From Aquitalea denitrificans (lineage in GTDB: Bacteria > Pseudomonadota > Gammaproteobacteria > Burkholderiales > Chromobacteriaceae): a stretch of DNA of 64,000 bases. The notes beneath the pieces are model-generated. The model was not told the origin of the DNA, made no database searches, and saw only the letters and a list, made by a program, of their open reading frames with translations. Positions 1-7,930 of the stretch are shown one piece after another (position 1 is the first letter of the stretch; the number at the start of each line of letters is the position of its first letter). The position numbers were made by a program, and so were the translations under genes. The stretch spans positions 620,001 through 684,000 of the forward strand of contig NZ_CP047241.1 in the NCBI RefSeq assembly GCF_009856625.1, given 5' to 3'.

Positions 1-157
1 ACAGGCCGGTGAGGCCAGCCCCCACCACGCACACATCGCAACGTACCACCTCTCCCAGCACCGGATAACGCTCGCGTGACGGTGCGGTGGCCGCATACCA
101 GGAATTGACATGGTGGCCATCAAACTGGGATAGGTGTGGTGCGTGTTCGCGATTCAT
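1..157 (-). CDS. puuB: Gamma-glutamylputrescine oxidase-like FAD enzyme, N-terminal 52 residues only
   Basis: The start codon is at 157 and the gene runs off the left edge. The visible N-terminus is typical of PuuB/DadA-type FAD-dependent amine oxidases: a short lead with a SWYAATAP segment, then a beta strand and the dinucleotide-binding motif VVGAGLTGL at about residues 44-52. PuuB oxidises gamma-glutamylputrescine to the aldehyde during putrescine breakdown. It lies 10 bp downstream of the puuA-like gene on the same strand, with a GAGGCG sequence before the ATG, so the two are probably co-transcribed. The assignment rests on the N-terminus and the neighbour; another DAO-family oxidase cannot be excluded. 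Confidence 0.75.
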   Translation of the reverse strand, partial: MNREHAPHLSQFDGHHVNSWYAATAPSRERYPVLGEVVRCDVCVVGAGLTGL

Positions 158-167
158 GACGCCTCTT

Positions 168-1496
168 TCATGCCTGGCCAAGCAAGTGGCGATATTCCCA
201 GGGGGTGACCTGGTGGTTGAATTCCTGCCATTCACTCAGCTTGAGCTGACAATAGGTAGAGACAAACTGCGGCCCCAGCAGGGTGGCAAGTGCCTGATTA
301 TTAGCCAGCCTTTCCACAGCTTCCAGCTGGGTGCGGGCAAAGGCATAGGGTCGACCATAGGCACTGCAATCCAGTGGTTGCGTTGCCGGTAATTCTTGTT
401 GCATGCCAAGCAAACCGCAGGCCAGGGTGGTGGCCATGGCCAGATAAGGGTTGGCATCCACGCCTGGCAGACGGTTTTCCACCCGGCGTGCCTGTGGACC
501 AGCTTGCGGGATGCGTAGGCCGCAGGTGCGGTTGTCAAAGCCCCATTCCACATTGATGGGTGCTGCCGTGAACGGCGCCAGGCGGCGATAGGAATTGACA
601 TAAGGGGCCAGCAGCAGCAGGGCGTCCGGCAGGTAGTGCTGCAGGCCGGCAATATAGTGGGCAAAGCGCGGTGCCGGCTGGCCGTTGTCCAGTGAGAAGG
701 CATTACGGCCGGTATCCGCATCCACCAGGCTCTGGTGAATGTGCATGGCGCTGCCGGCATCATCCGCCAGCGGTTTGGCCATGAAGCAGGCTTCCAGATC
801 ATGCCGGGCGGCGGCTTCACGCACCATGCGCTTGAACAGGAAAGCCTGGTCGGCCAGTGCAATGGCATCGCCATGTTGCAGATTGATTTCCAACTGACCG
901 CAGCCTACTTCCTGCAGCAGTGTATCTGCACCGATGCCCAGCAACTGGCAGCCATGGCGGATGTCGTCCAGTACTGGCTCCAGATCGTGCAATCTATCCA
1001 GTGCATAGGGCTGACGCAGGCTGTCACCGGCTTTGCCATAGCTGGCTGGTGCCTGTGGTGCCGCATCCAGCTGCTGACGCCGGGCAAACAGATAGAACTC
1101 CATTTCTGGTGCGACAACAGGCTTGAGGCCCAGCTCGGCATAGCGGGAGAGTACACGGTGCAGCACATTGCGCGGTGAAAACTCTACCAGGCTGCCATCT
1201 TCATGCAGGCAGTCGTGAATCAGCATGGCCGCTGGTTCCCGGCTGAAAGGAAGGCGGCGCAGGGTGGTGGGGTCGGCTTGCAGCAGCATGTCCGGGTCCA
1301 ACTCTGGCACCAGTTGCTGCAGGCAGTCGCCGCTGACACTTTGTACCAGCCCGACCTGTGAAAAACGCAGTTCGCTGCCGTTAAGTACGCTTGATGCCGG
1401 CAGGATCTTGCCACGCGCGGTACCGGTGATATCGGAAAACAGGCATTCGACGGTGCGAATGCCGTGATGTTGCAGCCAGTCTGCAGGGTTCAGCAT
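168..1496 (-). CDS. puuA: Glutamine synthetase family protein, probable gamma-glutamylputrescine synthetase
   Basis: A 442-residue glutamine synthetase fold enzyme. PuuA-type members ligate glutamate to putrescine using ATP, the first step of the Puu pathway. Visible signatures are the catalytic-domain glutamates in APEMEFYL (about residue 135) and EVGCGQLEINL (about 203), the ATP/metal segment GSAMHIHQSL (about 250), the arginine-rich FTAAPINVEWGFDNR stretch and NPYLAMA. The ATG at 1496 is preferred over an upstream in-frame one because AAGGA lies 6 bases before it and the protein then begins as family members do. It sits directly before a puuB-like gene, which argues for a catabolic rather than an ammonia-assimilating role. 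Substrate is inferred from context. Confidence 0.8.
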   Translation of the reverse strand: MLNPADWLQHHGIRTVECLFSDITGTARGKILPASSVLNGSELRFSQVGLVQSVSGDCLQQLVPELDPDMLLQADPTTLRRLPFSREPAAMLIHDCLHEDGSLVEFSPRNVLHRVLSRYAELGLKPVVAPEMEFYLFARRQQLDAAPQAPASYGKAGDSLRQPYALDRLHDLEPVLDDIRHGCQLLGIGADTLLQEVGCGQLEINLQHGDAIALADQAFLFKRMVREAAARHDLEACFMAKPLADDAGSAMHIHQSLVDADTGRNAFSLDNGQPAPRFAHYIAGLQHYLPDALLLLAPYVNSYRRLAPFTAAPINVEWGFDNRTCGLRIPQAGPQARRVENRLPGVDANPYLAMATTLACGLLGMQQELPATQPLDCSAYGRPYAFARTQLEAVERLANNQALATLLGPQFVSTYCQLKLSEWQEFNHQVTPWEYRHLLGQA

Positions 1497-1894
1497 GGAT
1501 GGTCCTTGGGCGTTGAATTGTCGAAAGCCGCCCCATGGGCGGGTGAAACGGCAAAACGCTAGCGGTGACCGACTGCAGTGAATGGCTGGATGAAAAAGCC
1601 CAGTGACAAGGCTGTCGAGTCTGCCCATGCGCACAGCACCACCGCTGCCGCAGGCAGGGGGGGGGATGTGAGCGGGTTGCGACGTGCTTGCATGAAAAAC
1701 AGGGCCTTCCGGGTGAGATAAGCAGGGTGCTGTGCCGGATTTTTAAACGCCTTTGGCATGGGACGTCAATTTTTTTCATGGCGCAGATGGCAGTCTGTGG
1801 TGGAATTGCTGTTGTTCAGCCACGTCAGGCACATGGCAAGAGCTGTCGAAATGTGCAAAAATTCGGTCAACTAGACGATTTGCAGGTTTTTTTC
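1497..1894. other. Intergenic region between puuA and rppH
   Basis: About 400 bases separate the divergent puuA and rppH starts and must hold both promoters. No convincing gene was found. A run of nine G at 1657-1665 is the most distinctive feature. The last 100 bases before rppH are AT-richer, with T-runs at about 1769 and 1887. No operator palindrome was recognised. Confidence 0.5.
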
Positions 1895-2461
1895 ATGCTG
1901 GACCGGGACGGATATCGCCCCAATGTCGGAATCATCCTCATCAACGGCAAAAATGAGGTGTTCTGGGGCAAGCGGGTGCGCGAGCATTCCTGGCAATTTC
2001 CGCAAGGAGGCATCAAGCCGGGTGAGAGCCCGGAAGCGGCGATGTACCGCGAGCTTCTGGAGGAAGTCGGGCTGTTGCCGCAACATGTCAAGATCGTGGG
2101 GCGTACCCGTGACTGGCTGCGCTATGAGGTGCCCAGCAACTGGGTGCGCCGCGAATGGCGCGGCAGCTATAAGGGGCAGAAGCAGATCTGGTTTCTGCTG
2201 CGGCTGACCGGGCGCGACTGCGATGTCTGCCTGCGGGCCAGCACGCATCCGGAATTCGACGGCTGGCGCTGGAACGATTACTGGGCACCGGTGGATGCGG
2301 TAATCGAATTCAAGCGCGACGTGTATATCCGCGCGCTGACCGAGCTGTCGCGCTTTCTCAAGGGGCTGGAAAACTACGACAGCTTCCTGCAGCGCATGAG
2401 GCAGCCGGCCAGGACGGCTCCGGTAGCCGAAGGCTTGCCGGACCAGCAGCAGGATCACTGA
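1895..2461 (+). CDS. rppH: RNA pyrophosphohydrolase RppH (Nudix)
   Basis: A 188-residue Nudix hydrolase that removes pyrophosphate from the 5' end of triphosphorylated RNA, opening it to RNase E decay. The N-terminus MLDRDGYRPNVGIIL is characteristic of RppH, and residues 38-60 form a full Nudix box with GGIKPGESPEAA followed by REL-EEVGL. The start at 1895 was chosen because the protein then matches family N-termini; longer in-frame starts add an unrelated leader. The Shine-Dalgarno is weak (GCAGG). The C-terminal tail after about residue 160 is low-complexity. It stands alone upstream of parE. Confidence 0.93.
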   Translation: MLDRDGYRPNVGIILINGKNEVFWGKRVREHSWQFPQGGIKPGESPEAAMYRELLEEVGLLPQHVKIVGRTRDWLRYEVPSNWVRREWRGSYKGQKQIWFLLRLTGRDCDVCLRASTHPEFDGWRWNDYWAPVDAVIEFKRDVYIRALTELSRFLKGLENYDSFLQRMRQPARTAPVAEGLPDQQQDH

Positions 2462-2610
2462 ACCGCCTTGCGGTTTGCCTCACCCATCAAGCAAGCGGCG
2501 GCCCTGGGCTGCCGTTTGAGCATCATGACCAGCCCTGCCGCATGGCAGGGGTGGCAACATCACCAGGCTTGGCCCTGCCACGCAGGGCCGCTACAGGCGA
2601 CGATAAATTT

Positions 2611-4575
2611 ATGACTCAACAGTACGACGAATCTTCGGTACGAGTGCTCAAGGGGCTGGAGCCGGTCAAGGAACGGCCGGGCATGTATACCCGCACCACC
2701 GACCCCACCCATATCTGTCAGGAAGTGATTGATAACGCGGCTGACGAGGCCCTGGGTGGCTATGCTCGCAAGATTGCCGTTACCGTGCACCAGGATGGTT
2801 CATTGTCGGTGGAAGATGATGGCCGTGGCATTCCGGTGGGCCTGCATCCGCAAGAAGGCGTGCCGGTGGTGGAGCTGGTATTCACCCGCCTGCACGCCGG
2901 TGGCAAGTTCAACAAGAAAGACGGTGGCGCCTATGCCTTCTCCGGTGGTTTGCATGGCGTAGGTGTGTCGGTGACCAATGCCTTGTCCACCCGGCTGGAA
3001 GTCGAGGTCAAGCGCGAGGGAGGTGTGCACCGTCTGGTATTCTCCGGCGGCGACGTGATCGAACCCCTGGCCCGCATTGGCGACTGCGGCCCGCGCACCA
3101 GCGGCACCCGGGTACGGGTATGGCCGGATGGCAAGTATTTTGAAAGCCCGCGTTACTCCTTGCCGGAGCTGGAACGCCTGCTGCGCGCCAAGGCGGTGTT
3201 GCTGCCCGGCGTGGCCGTGTCGCTGACCGTTGAGAAACCCAGTGGTGACGAGGTCAAGGTGTGGCAGTACCCGCAGGGCCTGAAGAGCTATCTGGCCGAG
3301 CTGTGCAACGGCGACGAGCCGATTGCGCCGCTGTTTGCCGCCGAAGCCTATATCGGTGACGACCACGAGCAATTTGCCAAGGGCGAAGGCGTGCAGTGGG
3401 CGATGGCCTGGTTCGAGGACGGTGCCAGCGGCGAGAGCTATGTCAACCTGATTCCCACCCCGTCTGGCGGTACCCATGAAGCTGGCCTGCGTGCCGGGGT
3501 GTTCGATGCGGTGAAGAGCTTCATCGACCACCACAACCTGCTGCCGCGCGGCGTCAAGCTGATGGCAGAGGACGTGTGGAGCCGGGTGCGCTTCGTGCTG
3601 TCGGCCCGGGTGCTGGACCCGCAATTCCAGGGCCAGACCAAGGATAAGCTCACCAGCCGTGATGCGCTCAAGCTGATTTCCAGCCTGTCGCGCGACCCGG
3701 TGGAGCTATGGCTGAACCAGAACGTGGAAGCGGGCAAGAAGATTGCCGAGCTGGCCATCCGCCAGGCGCAGTCGCGCTTGAAATCAGTCAAGAAGGTGGA
3801 AAAGAAAAAAGGCTCCGGCGTGGCGGTGCTGCCGGGCAAGCTGACCGATTGCGAAAGCGAAGACATCGAGCGCAATGAGCTGTTCCTGGTAGAGGGTGAC
3901 TCTGCCGGTGGCTCGGCCAAGCTGGCGCGCGACAAGGAATACCAGGCCATCCTGCCTTTGCGCGGCAAGGTGCTCAACAGCTGGGAAACCGACAAGGACC
4001 AGCTGTTTTCCAATGCCGAAATTCACGATATTTCCGTCGCCATCGGCGTGGATCCGCACGGGCCGGATGATCATCCGGACCTGTCCAGCCAGCGCTATGG
4101 CAAGATCGCCATCCTGTCCGATGCCGACGTGGACGGCTCGCACATCCAGGTGCTGCTGCTCACCTTGTTCTTCCGTCATTTCCCGCGCCTGATCGAAAAC
4201 GGCAATATCTACATCGCGCAGCCGCCGCTGTTCCGCGTGGATGTGCCGGGTTCGGGCAAGAACCGTCCGCCGCGCAAGATTTACGCGCTGGACGAGGGCG
4301 AGCTCAATGCCATCCTCGACCGTCTGCGTAGCGAGAATGTGCGCGAAGGCAGCTGGGGGATTTCCCGCTTCAAAGGTCTGGGCGAGATGAACCCGGAACA
4401 GCTGAAAGACACCACCATGAATCCGGATACCCGTCGCCTGTCGCGGGTGCAGGTGCGTCCGGGTGAGCTGGCGCAAACCCTGTCCACCTTTGTCATGCTG
4501 ATGGGCAAGGGCGAGGCCTCCAGCCGCCGTAGCTGGATGGAAGCCAAGGGTAACGAGGTGGAAGCGGATATCTGA
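2611..4575 (+). CDS. parE: DNA topoisomerase IV subunit B
   Basis: A 654-residue type IIA topoisomerase ATPase subunit that pairs with ParC to decatenate daughter chromosomes. Domains in order: GHKL ATPase with EVIDNAADEALGG (about residue 36) and GLHGVGVSVTNALS (about 112); transducer; TOPRIM with EGDSAGGSA (about 427) and DADVDGSHI (about 504); C-terminal region with RFKGLGEMNPEQL. The length fits ParE (about 630-660) rather than GyrB (about 800), and no GyrB insert is present in the TOPRIM region. The start at 2611 gives the family N-terminus MTQQYDESSVRVLKGLEPV; an in-frame ATG at 2542 would add an unconserved leader. Confidence 0.93.
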   Translation: MTQQYDESSVRVLKGLEPVKERPGMYTRTTDPTHICQEVIDNAADEALGGYARKIAVTVHQDGSLSVEDDGRGIPVGLHPQEGVPVVELVFTRLHAGGKFNKKDGGAYAFSGGLHGVGVSVTNALSTRLEVEVKREGGVHRLVFSGGDVIEPLARIGDCGPRTSGTRVRVWPDGKYFESPRYSLPELERLLRAKAVLLPGVAVSLTVEKPSGDEVKVWQYPQGLKSYLAELCNGDEPIAPLFAAEAYIGDDHEQFAKGEGVQWAMAWFEDGASGESYVNLIPTPSGGTHEAGLRAGVFDAVKSFIDHHNLLPRGVKLMAEDVWSRVRFVLSARVLDPQFQGQTKDKLTSRDALKLISSLSRDPVELWLNQNVEAGKKIAELAIRQAQSRLKSVKKVEKKKGSGVAVLPGKLTDCESEDIERNELFLVEGDSAGGSAKLARDKEYQAILPLRGKVLNSWETDKDQLFSNAEIHDISVAIGVDPHGPDDHPDLSSQRYGKIAILSDADVDGSHIQVLLLTLFFRHFPRLIENGNIYIAQPPLFRVDVPGSGKNRPPRKIYALDEGELNAILDRLRSENVREGSWGISRFKGLGEMNPEQLKDTTMNPDTRRLSRVQVRPGELAQTLSTFVMLMGKGEASSRRSWMEAKGNEVEADI

Positions 4576-4599
4576 TTGCGCCGCTGGCAGGCACAAGCA

Positions 4600-4626
4600 A
4601 AACGGGACCGCTATGGTCCCGTTTTT
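4600..4626 (+). terminator. Rho-independent terminator after parE
   Basis: AACGGGACC and GGTCCCGTT form a 9-bp stem with a 5-base loop, followed by a T-run. It lies between the convergent parE and AlaX-type genes; the A-run on its left side means it could also serve the opposite strand. Confidence 0.85.
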
Positions 4627-4654
4627 CATGGCGGCCTTGCGGCAAAGGCCGGGT

Positions 4655-5365
4655 TTAGTCTGCCAGCGTCACCACCACCCGCTTGTTGCGCGCGCCCTTG
4701 CTTTCAATCTTTTTCACCAGCAGGCGGCCGATTTCGCCGGTGCGGCGCACATGGGTGCCACCACAGGGTTGCAGGTCGACACCGTCGATTTCGATCAGGC
4801 GGATTTCCGGCAGCTCCAGCGGCGGGGTGACCGACATGGTCTTGATCAGCTCCGGACGGGCTTTCAATGCTTCGCCACTGGTCATCTGGATGCTCACCGC
4901 CAGGTCCTGTGCCACCAGCGCATTCAGGCCAGCCTCGATCTCGTCCTTGTCCAGCTCCATGCCTTCCGGCAAATCAAAATCCAGCCGTCCGCCTTCTGCG
5001 GTCAGATTGCCACCGGTCACGCCGGCCTTGATCACCACCGACAGCAGATGCAGGCCGGTATGCACCCGCATGTGGCGGTGACGGCGCGCCCAGTCCAGCG
5101 TCAGGGTGACGGCGCTGCCCGCTTCTAGTCGTGGGGCGTCGGCAGCGGTAAGGTGGATGATCTCGCGGGTTTCGCGGTTGCGGCGGGTATCGCTGATGGC
5201 CAGCGAGCTGCCATCGGCCAGCGTCAGCGTGGCGGTGTCGCCCGGTTGACCACCACCCAGCGGGTAACACAGGGTGTCTGCCAGTACCAGGCCGGCATCG
5301 TCATGGCGGATGACCGTGGTTTGCAGGGTGGTTTGGTATGGGTCGAGGTAAAAGCGCTCCGGCAT
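4655..5365 (-). CDS. AlaX-type alanyl-tRNA editing protein
   Basis: A 236-residue stand-alone homologue of the AlaRS editing domain; such proteins hydrolyse Ser-tRNA(Ala) or Gly-tRNA(Ala) in the cytoplasm. The two halves of the zinc site are visible: HTGLH (HxxxH, about residue 98) and CGGTHV (about 200). The N-terminal half (PLGGGQPGDTATL) is the glycine-rich beta barrel shared with AlaRS C-terminal regions, so this is the longer AlaX form. The start at 5365 is supported by a strong AAGGAG 6 bases upstream. It is convergent with parE and divergent from rluA, as a single-gene unit. Confidence 0.88.
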   Translation of the reverse strand: MPERFYLDPYQTTLQTTVIRHDDAGLVLADTLCYPLGGGQPGDTATLTLADGSSLAISDTRRNRETREIIHLTAADAPRLEAGSAVTLTLDWARRHRHMRVHTGLHLLSVVIKAGVTGGNLTAEGGRLDFDLPEGMELDKDEIEAGLNALVAQDLAVSIQMTSGEALKARPELIKTMSVTPPLELPEIRLIEIDGVDLQPCGGTHVRRTGEIGRLLVKKIESKGARNKRVVVTLAD

Positions 5366-5463
5366 GACAGCTCCTTGCATGGGGAATGATCTGATCATGA
5401 CAGGGTGATGGCGTTGCGCTGCCATTTCAAGTGGCAATTCCCCGGCAAATGCAGAGTGACAGC

Positions 5464-5492
5464 TTGTGAAGCCGCGCCGGGGGTAAGATAAT
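5464..5492 (+). promoter_or_regulatory. Probable sigma-70 promoter of rluA
   Basis: TTGTGA (5464-5469) and GATAAT (5487-5492) are separated by 17 bases and lie about 40 bases before the rluA start codon. Confidence 0.55.
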
Positions 5493-5529
5493 CGCCGCTC
5501 TTTACTTATTCTGTTCCCCTGTTGCCGCC

Positions 5530-6210
5530 ATGAGCCAAGCCCATAATCTGGAAAACTACACCCCGCCGCCGGATACCGGCCTTGCGGTCATCTATGTCGA
5601 CGACTGCCTGCTGGTGGTGGACAAGCCCACCGGCCTGCTGTCGGTCCCGGGCCGCGGCGAAGGCAAGGACGACTGCCTGATCAGCCGGGTGCAGAAAGTG
5701 TATCCGGATGCGCTGACCGTACACCGGCTGGACATGGCCACATCCGGCCTGGTGGTGTTTGGCCGTGGCGCGGCCATGCAGCGGGCGCTATCCATCGCCT
5801 TTATGGACCGCAAGGTGCAGAAGCGCTATATCGCGGTGGTGGACGGTATTGTGGAAAGCAATAGCGGCACCATCGACCTGCCCCTGATCATCGACTGGCC
5901 CAATCGCCCACGCCAGAAAATCGACCATGTTGAAGGCAAGCAGGCCATCACCCATTACCGTGTGGTGTCGCGCGACACCACACGCCAGACCTCGCGCATG
6001 GAGTTGGACCCGCAAACCGGCCGCGCCCACCAGTTGCGCATGCACATGCTGCATCTGGAAAGCGGCCATCCCATTCTGGGCGATGACATCTATGCACCGC
6101 CTGAGGTACTGGCCAAGGCCGATCGGCTGTTACTGCATGCCTCGCGACTGGTGTTGCGCCACCCGATTACCCGTGAAGAAATGGAATTTGAGGCGGCGAT
6201 GCCGTTTTGA
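5530..6210 (+). CDS. rluA: Dual-specificity 23S rRNA/tRNA pseudouridine synthase RluA
   Basis: A 226-residue RluA-family synthase. In E. coli RluA converts U746 of 23S rRNA and U32 of several tRNAs. The N-terminus carries ENYTPPP, shared with E. coli RluA, followed by VVDKPTGLLSVPGR and the catalytic motif HRLDMATSG at residues 65-73, with Asp68 as nucleophile. There is no S4 domain and the length is close to E. coli RluA (219), which separates it from the larger RluC and RluD. It is flanked by its own promoter and a terminator, so it is monocistronic. Confidence 0.9.
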   Translation: MSQAHNLENYTPPPDTGLAVIYVDDCLLVVDKPTGLLSVPGRGEGKDDCLISRVQKVYPDALTVHRLDMATSGLVVFGRGAAMQRALSIAFMDRKVQKRYIAVVDGIVESNSGTIDLPLIIDWPNRPRQKIDHVEGKQAITHYRVVSRDTTRQTSRMELDPQTGRAHQLRMHMLHLESGHPILGDDIYAPPEVLAKADRLLLHASRLVLRHPITREEMEFEAAMPF

Positions 6211-6228
6211 TGGCCGGATTTTGCCCAC

Positions 6229-6263
6229 AAAAAAGCCTGCTTGGATGACAAGCAGGCTTTTTT
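6229..6263. terminator. Bidirectional terminator between rluA and queF
   Basis: AAAAAAGCCTGCTT and AAGCAGGCTTTTTT flank a short GGATGAC loop. The A-run on one side and T-run on the other allow it to end both the rightward rluA and the leftward queF transcripts. Confidence 0.88.
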
Positions 6264-6279
6264 ACTTTGGACAGCCTAC

Positions 6280-7119
6280 TTACTGTCGTGCGGTGCGGGT
6301 GTTCTCCAGCGGTGCCTGCTCGGCATTGCTGCGCCAGGGGTTGATGTCCAGGCCGCCACGGCGGGTATAGCGGGCGTATACCGTCAGCTGTTCCGGCGCG
6401 CAGGCCCGCAGGATGTCGGTGAAGATGCGCTCCACGCACTGCTCGTGGAATTCGTTGTGCTGGCGGAAGCCGATCAGGTAGCGCAGCAGCGCTTCACGGT
6501 CCAGTTGCGGGCCGGTGTAGCGGATTTGCACGCTGCCCCAGTCCGGCTGGCCGGTGACCAGGCAGTTGGACTTCAGCAGATTGCTGCACAGGGTTTCGCT
6601 GACGATATTGCCGGTATCTGCACGCAGGATGTCCGGGCAGGGCGCGTAGTTGTCCACGGCGATGTCCTGCTCGTCGATGTAGTCGCCGTCCAGCTCGGCA
6701 ATACGTTCTGCGGCAAAGTCCTGTGGCAGCTGCACACTGACCGTGACGGTGCCACCGGCAGCGTTGGACAGGTCCAGTGCCAGTTGGGCCTGCAACTCGG
6801 CCAGGCTGGCGATGCGGGTCTGGTTATAGCTGTTCAGGTAGAGCTTGAACGACTTGGATTCGATCAGGTTGGGGCTGTCAGCCGGAATGCGGAAGGTGGC
6901 AATGCCCACTTGGGGTTTGCCGCGTGCATTCAGCCAGGACAGCTCGAAACCGGTCCAGATATCCACACCGGCAAAAGGCAGGGCCTGTTCGTCCACGCCG
7001 ATTTCAGCGCGCTTGCTCTGGCGGGCGATGGGAAACAGCAGGCTGGCGTCGTACTGGTCCTGGTAGCTGACGGTTTTGCCCAGCGGGGAGAGATCGGGAG
7101 TCAGGTGCGGAGTGGTCAT
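6280..7119 (-). CDS. queF: NADPH-dependent 7-cyano-7-deazaguanine reductase QueF
   Basis: A 279-residue bimodular (YqfQ/E. coli-type) QueF, which reduces preQ0 to preQ1 in queuosine biosynthesis. The catalytic Cys186 and Asp193 sit in LLKSNCLVTGQPDWGS, followed by the substrate-binding FRQHNEFHEQCVERI stretch (about 218-232). The N-terminal half carries the FELSWLNARGKPQVG T-fold segment and ESKSFKLYLNS. Length matches E. coli QueF (282). No other queuosine gene lies nearby. The ATG at 7119 has only a weak GGA upstream. Confidence 0.95.
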   Translation of the reverse strand: MTTPHLTPDLSPLGKTVSYQDQYDASLLFPIARQSKRAEIGVDEQALPFAGVDIWTGFELSWLNARGKPQVGIATFRIPADSPNLIESKSFKLYLNSYNQTRIASLAELQAQLALDLSNAAGGTVTVSVQLPQDFAAERIAELDGDYIDEQDIAVDNYAPCPDILRADTGNIVSETLCSNLLKSNCLVTGQPDWGSVQIRYTGPQLDREALLRYLIGFRQHNEFHEQCVERIFTDILRACAPEQLTVYARYTRRGGLDINPWRSNAEQAPLENTRTARQ

Positions 7120-7165
7120 GAGAGGGATTCCGTGAAAAAAGCGAGCCGGCCACGGCGCTTGCCGC

Positions 7166-7927
7166 TTAGAGCAGCAGGCCTTTGCGCCACAGCGCCATCA
7201 AGTCCATGGTGAGGGCCACGCTACAATGCAGGGCGATACCCAGCCAGATCGAGCGATAACGATAACTCAGCGTACCCAGTGCCATGCCGGCGATGATGGC
7301 GGCCAGGCTTTCCAGTACTGGCTTTTCAAAATGAATCATGCAGTAAGGCAGCAGCATCACGAAGATGGCGGATACGCCAAAGCGCAATTTGAGGCCGTGC
7401 ACCATGTAACCGCGAAAGAAGAACTCCAGCGCGGCAAATTGGGCGAAGTATAACAGCTCCCACCAGGCCCAGTGCGGCCACAGGCTTTCTTGTGGGGCAA
7501 GGCGGAAGAAGGGGTAGATCTGCAAGAAACCCGGCTGTGCCGACGCCCACCACACCAGTGGCAGCATGATGGCGTAAAACAGCAGGAACAGCTTGCCATC
7601 CGTGCGCAGCAAACGCCAACTGGGCAGGGCTAGGCCAAAATCGCGCAGCGGGCGGCGCAGCACCAGCTTGATGTGCAGCAGCGGCAGCAAGCAGTAGCTG
7701 GCTACGCTGGCCAGCGACCAAAACACAGCGCGGTAGAGCTGGGTGTCCGGGTTGTGTACTACCAGGCGCTGGAAGACAGCGGCCCAAGCTGGCTGCATAT
7801 TGCGCAGCCAGTCCAGCAGCCAGTGGCTGTTGGCCGGGTAGTACAGCAAGGTCAGGCTCAGGCAGCACACCAACAGCACGGCGGCAGCTTGGCGGTCTGC
7901 CGCGGGCAGCGGTGATGATGTGGGCAC
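7166..7927 (-). CDS. CPBP (CAAX/ABI-type) intramembrane protease-like protein
   Basis: A 253-residue protein with about seven hydrophobic segments. The CPBP signature is present: LEFFFRG (Glu168, Arg172), MIHFEKP (His199) and LHCSVA (His234), which bind the metal in known members. The usual double glutamate is reduced to one (Leu167-Glu168), as seen in some active relatives. It begins with GTG at 7927, three bases after the murJ stop, with AAGGAG inside the end of murJ, so it is translationally coupled to murJ. The substrate is unknown; a link to the cell envelope is suggested only by the neighbour. Confidence 0.75.
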   Translation of the reverse strand: MPTSSPLPAADRQAAAVLLVCCLSLTLLYYPANSHWLLDWLRNMQPAWAAVFQRLVVHNPDTQLYRAVFWSLASVASYCLLPLLHIKLVLRRPLRDFGLALPSWRLLRTDGKLFLLFYAIMLPLVWWASAQPGFLQIYPFFRLAPQESLWPHWAWWELLYFAQFAALEFFFRGYMVHGLKLRFGVSAIFVMLLPYCMIHFEKPVLESLAAIIAGMALGTLSYRYRSIWLGIALHCSVALTMDLMALWRKGLLL

Positions 7928-7930
7928 GTC

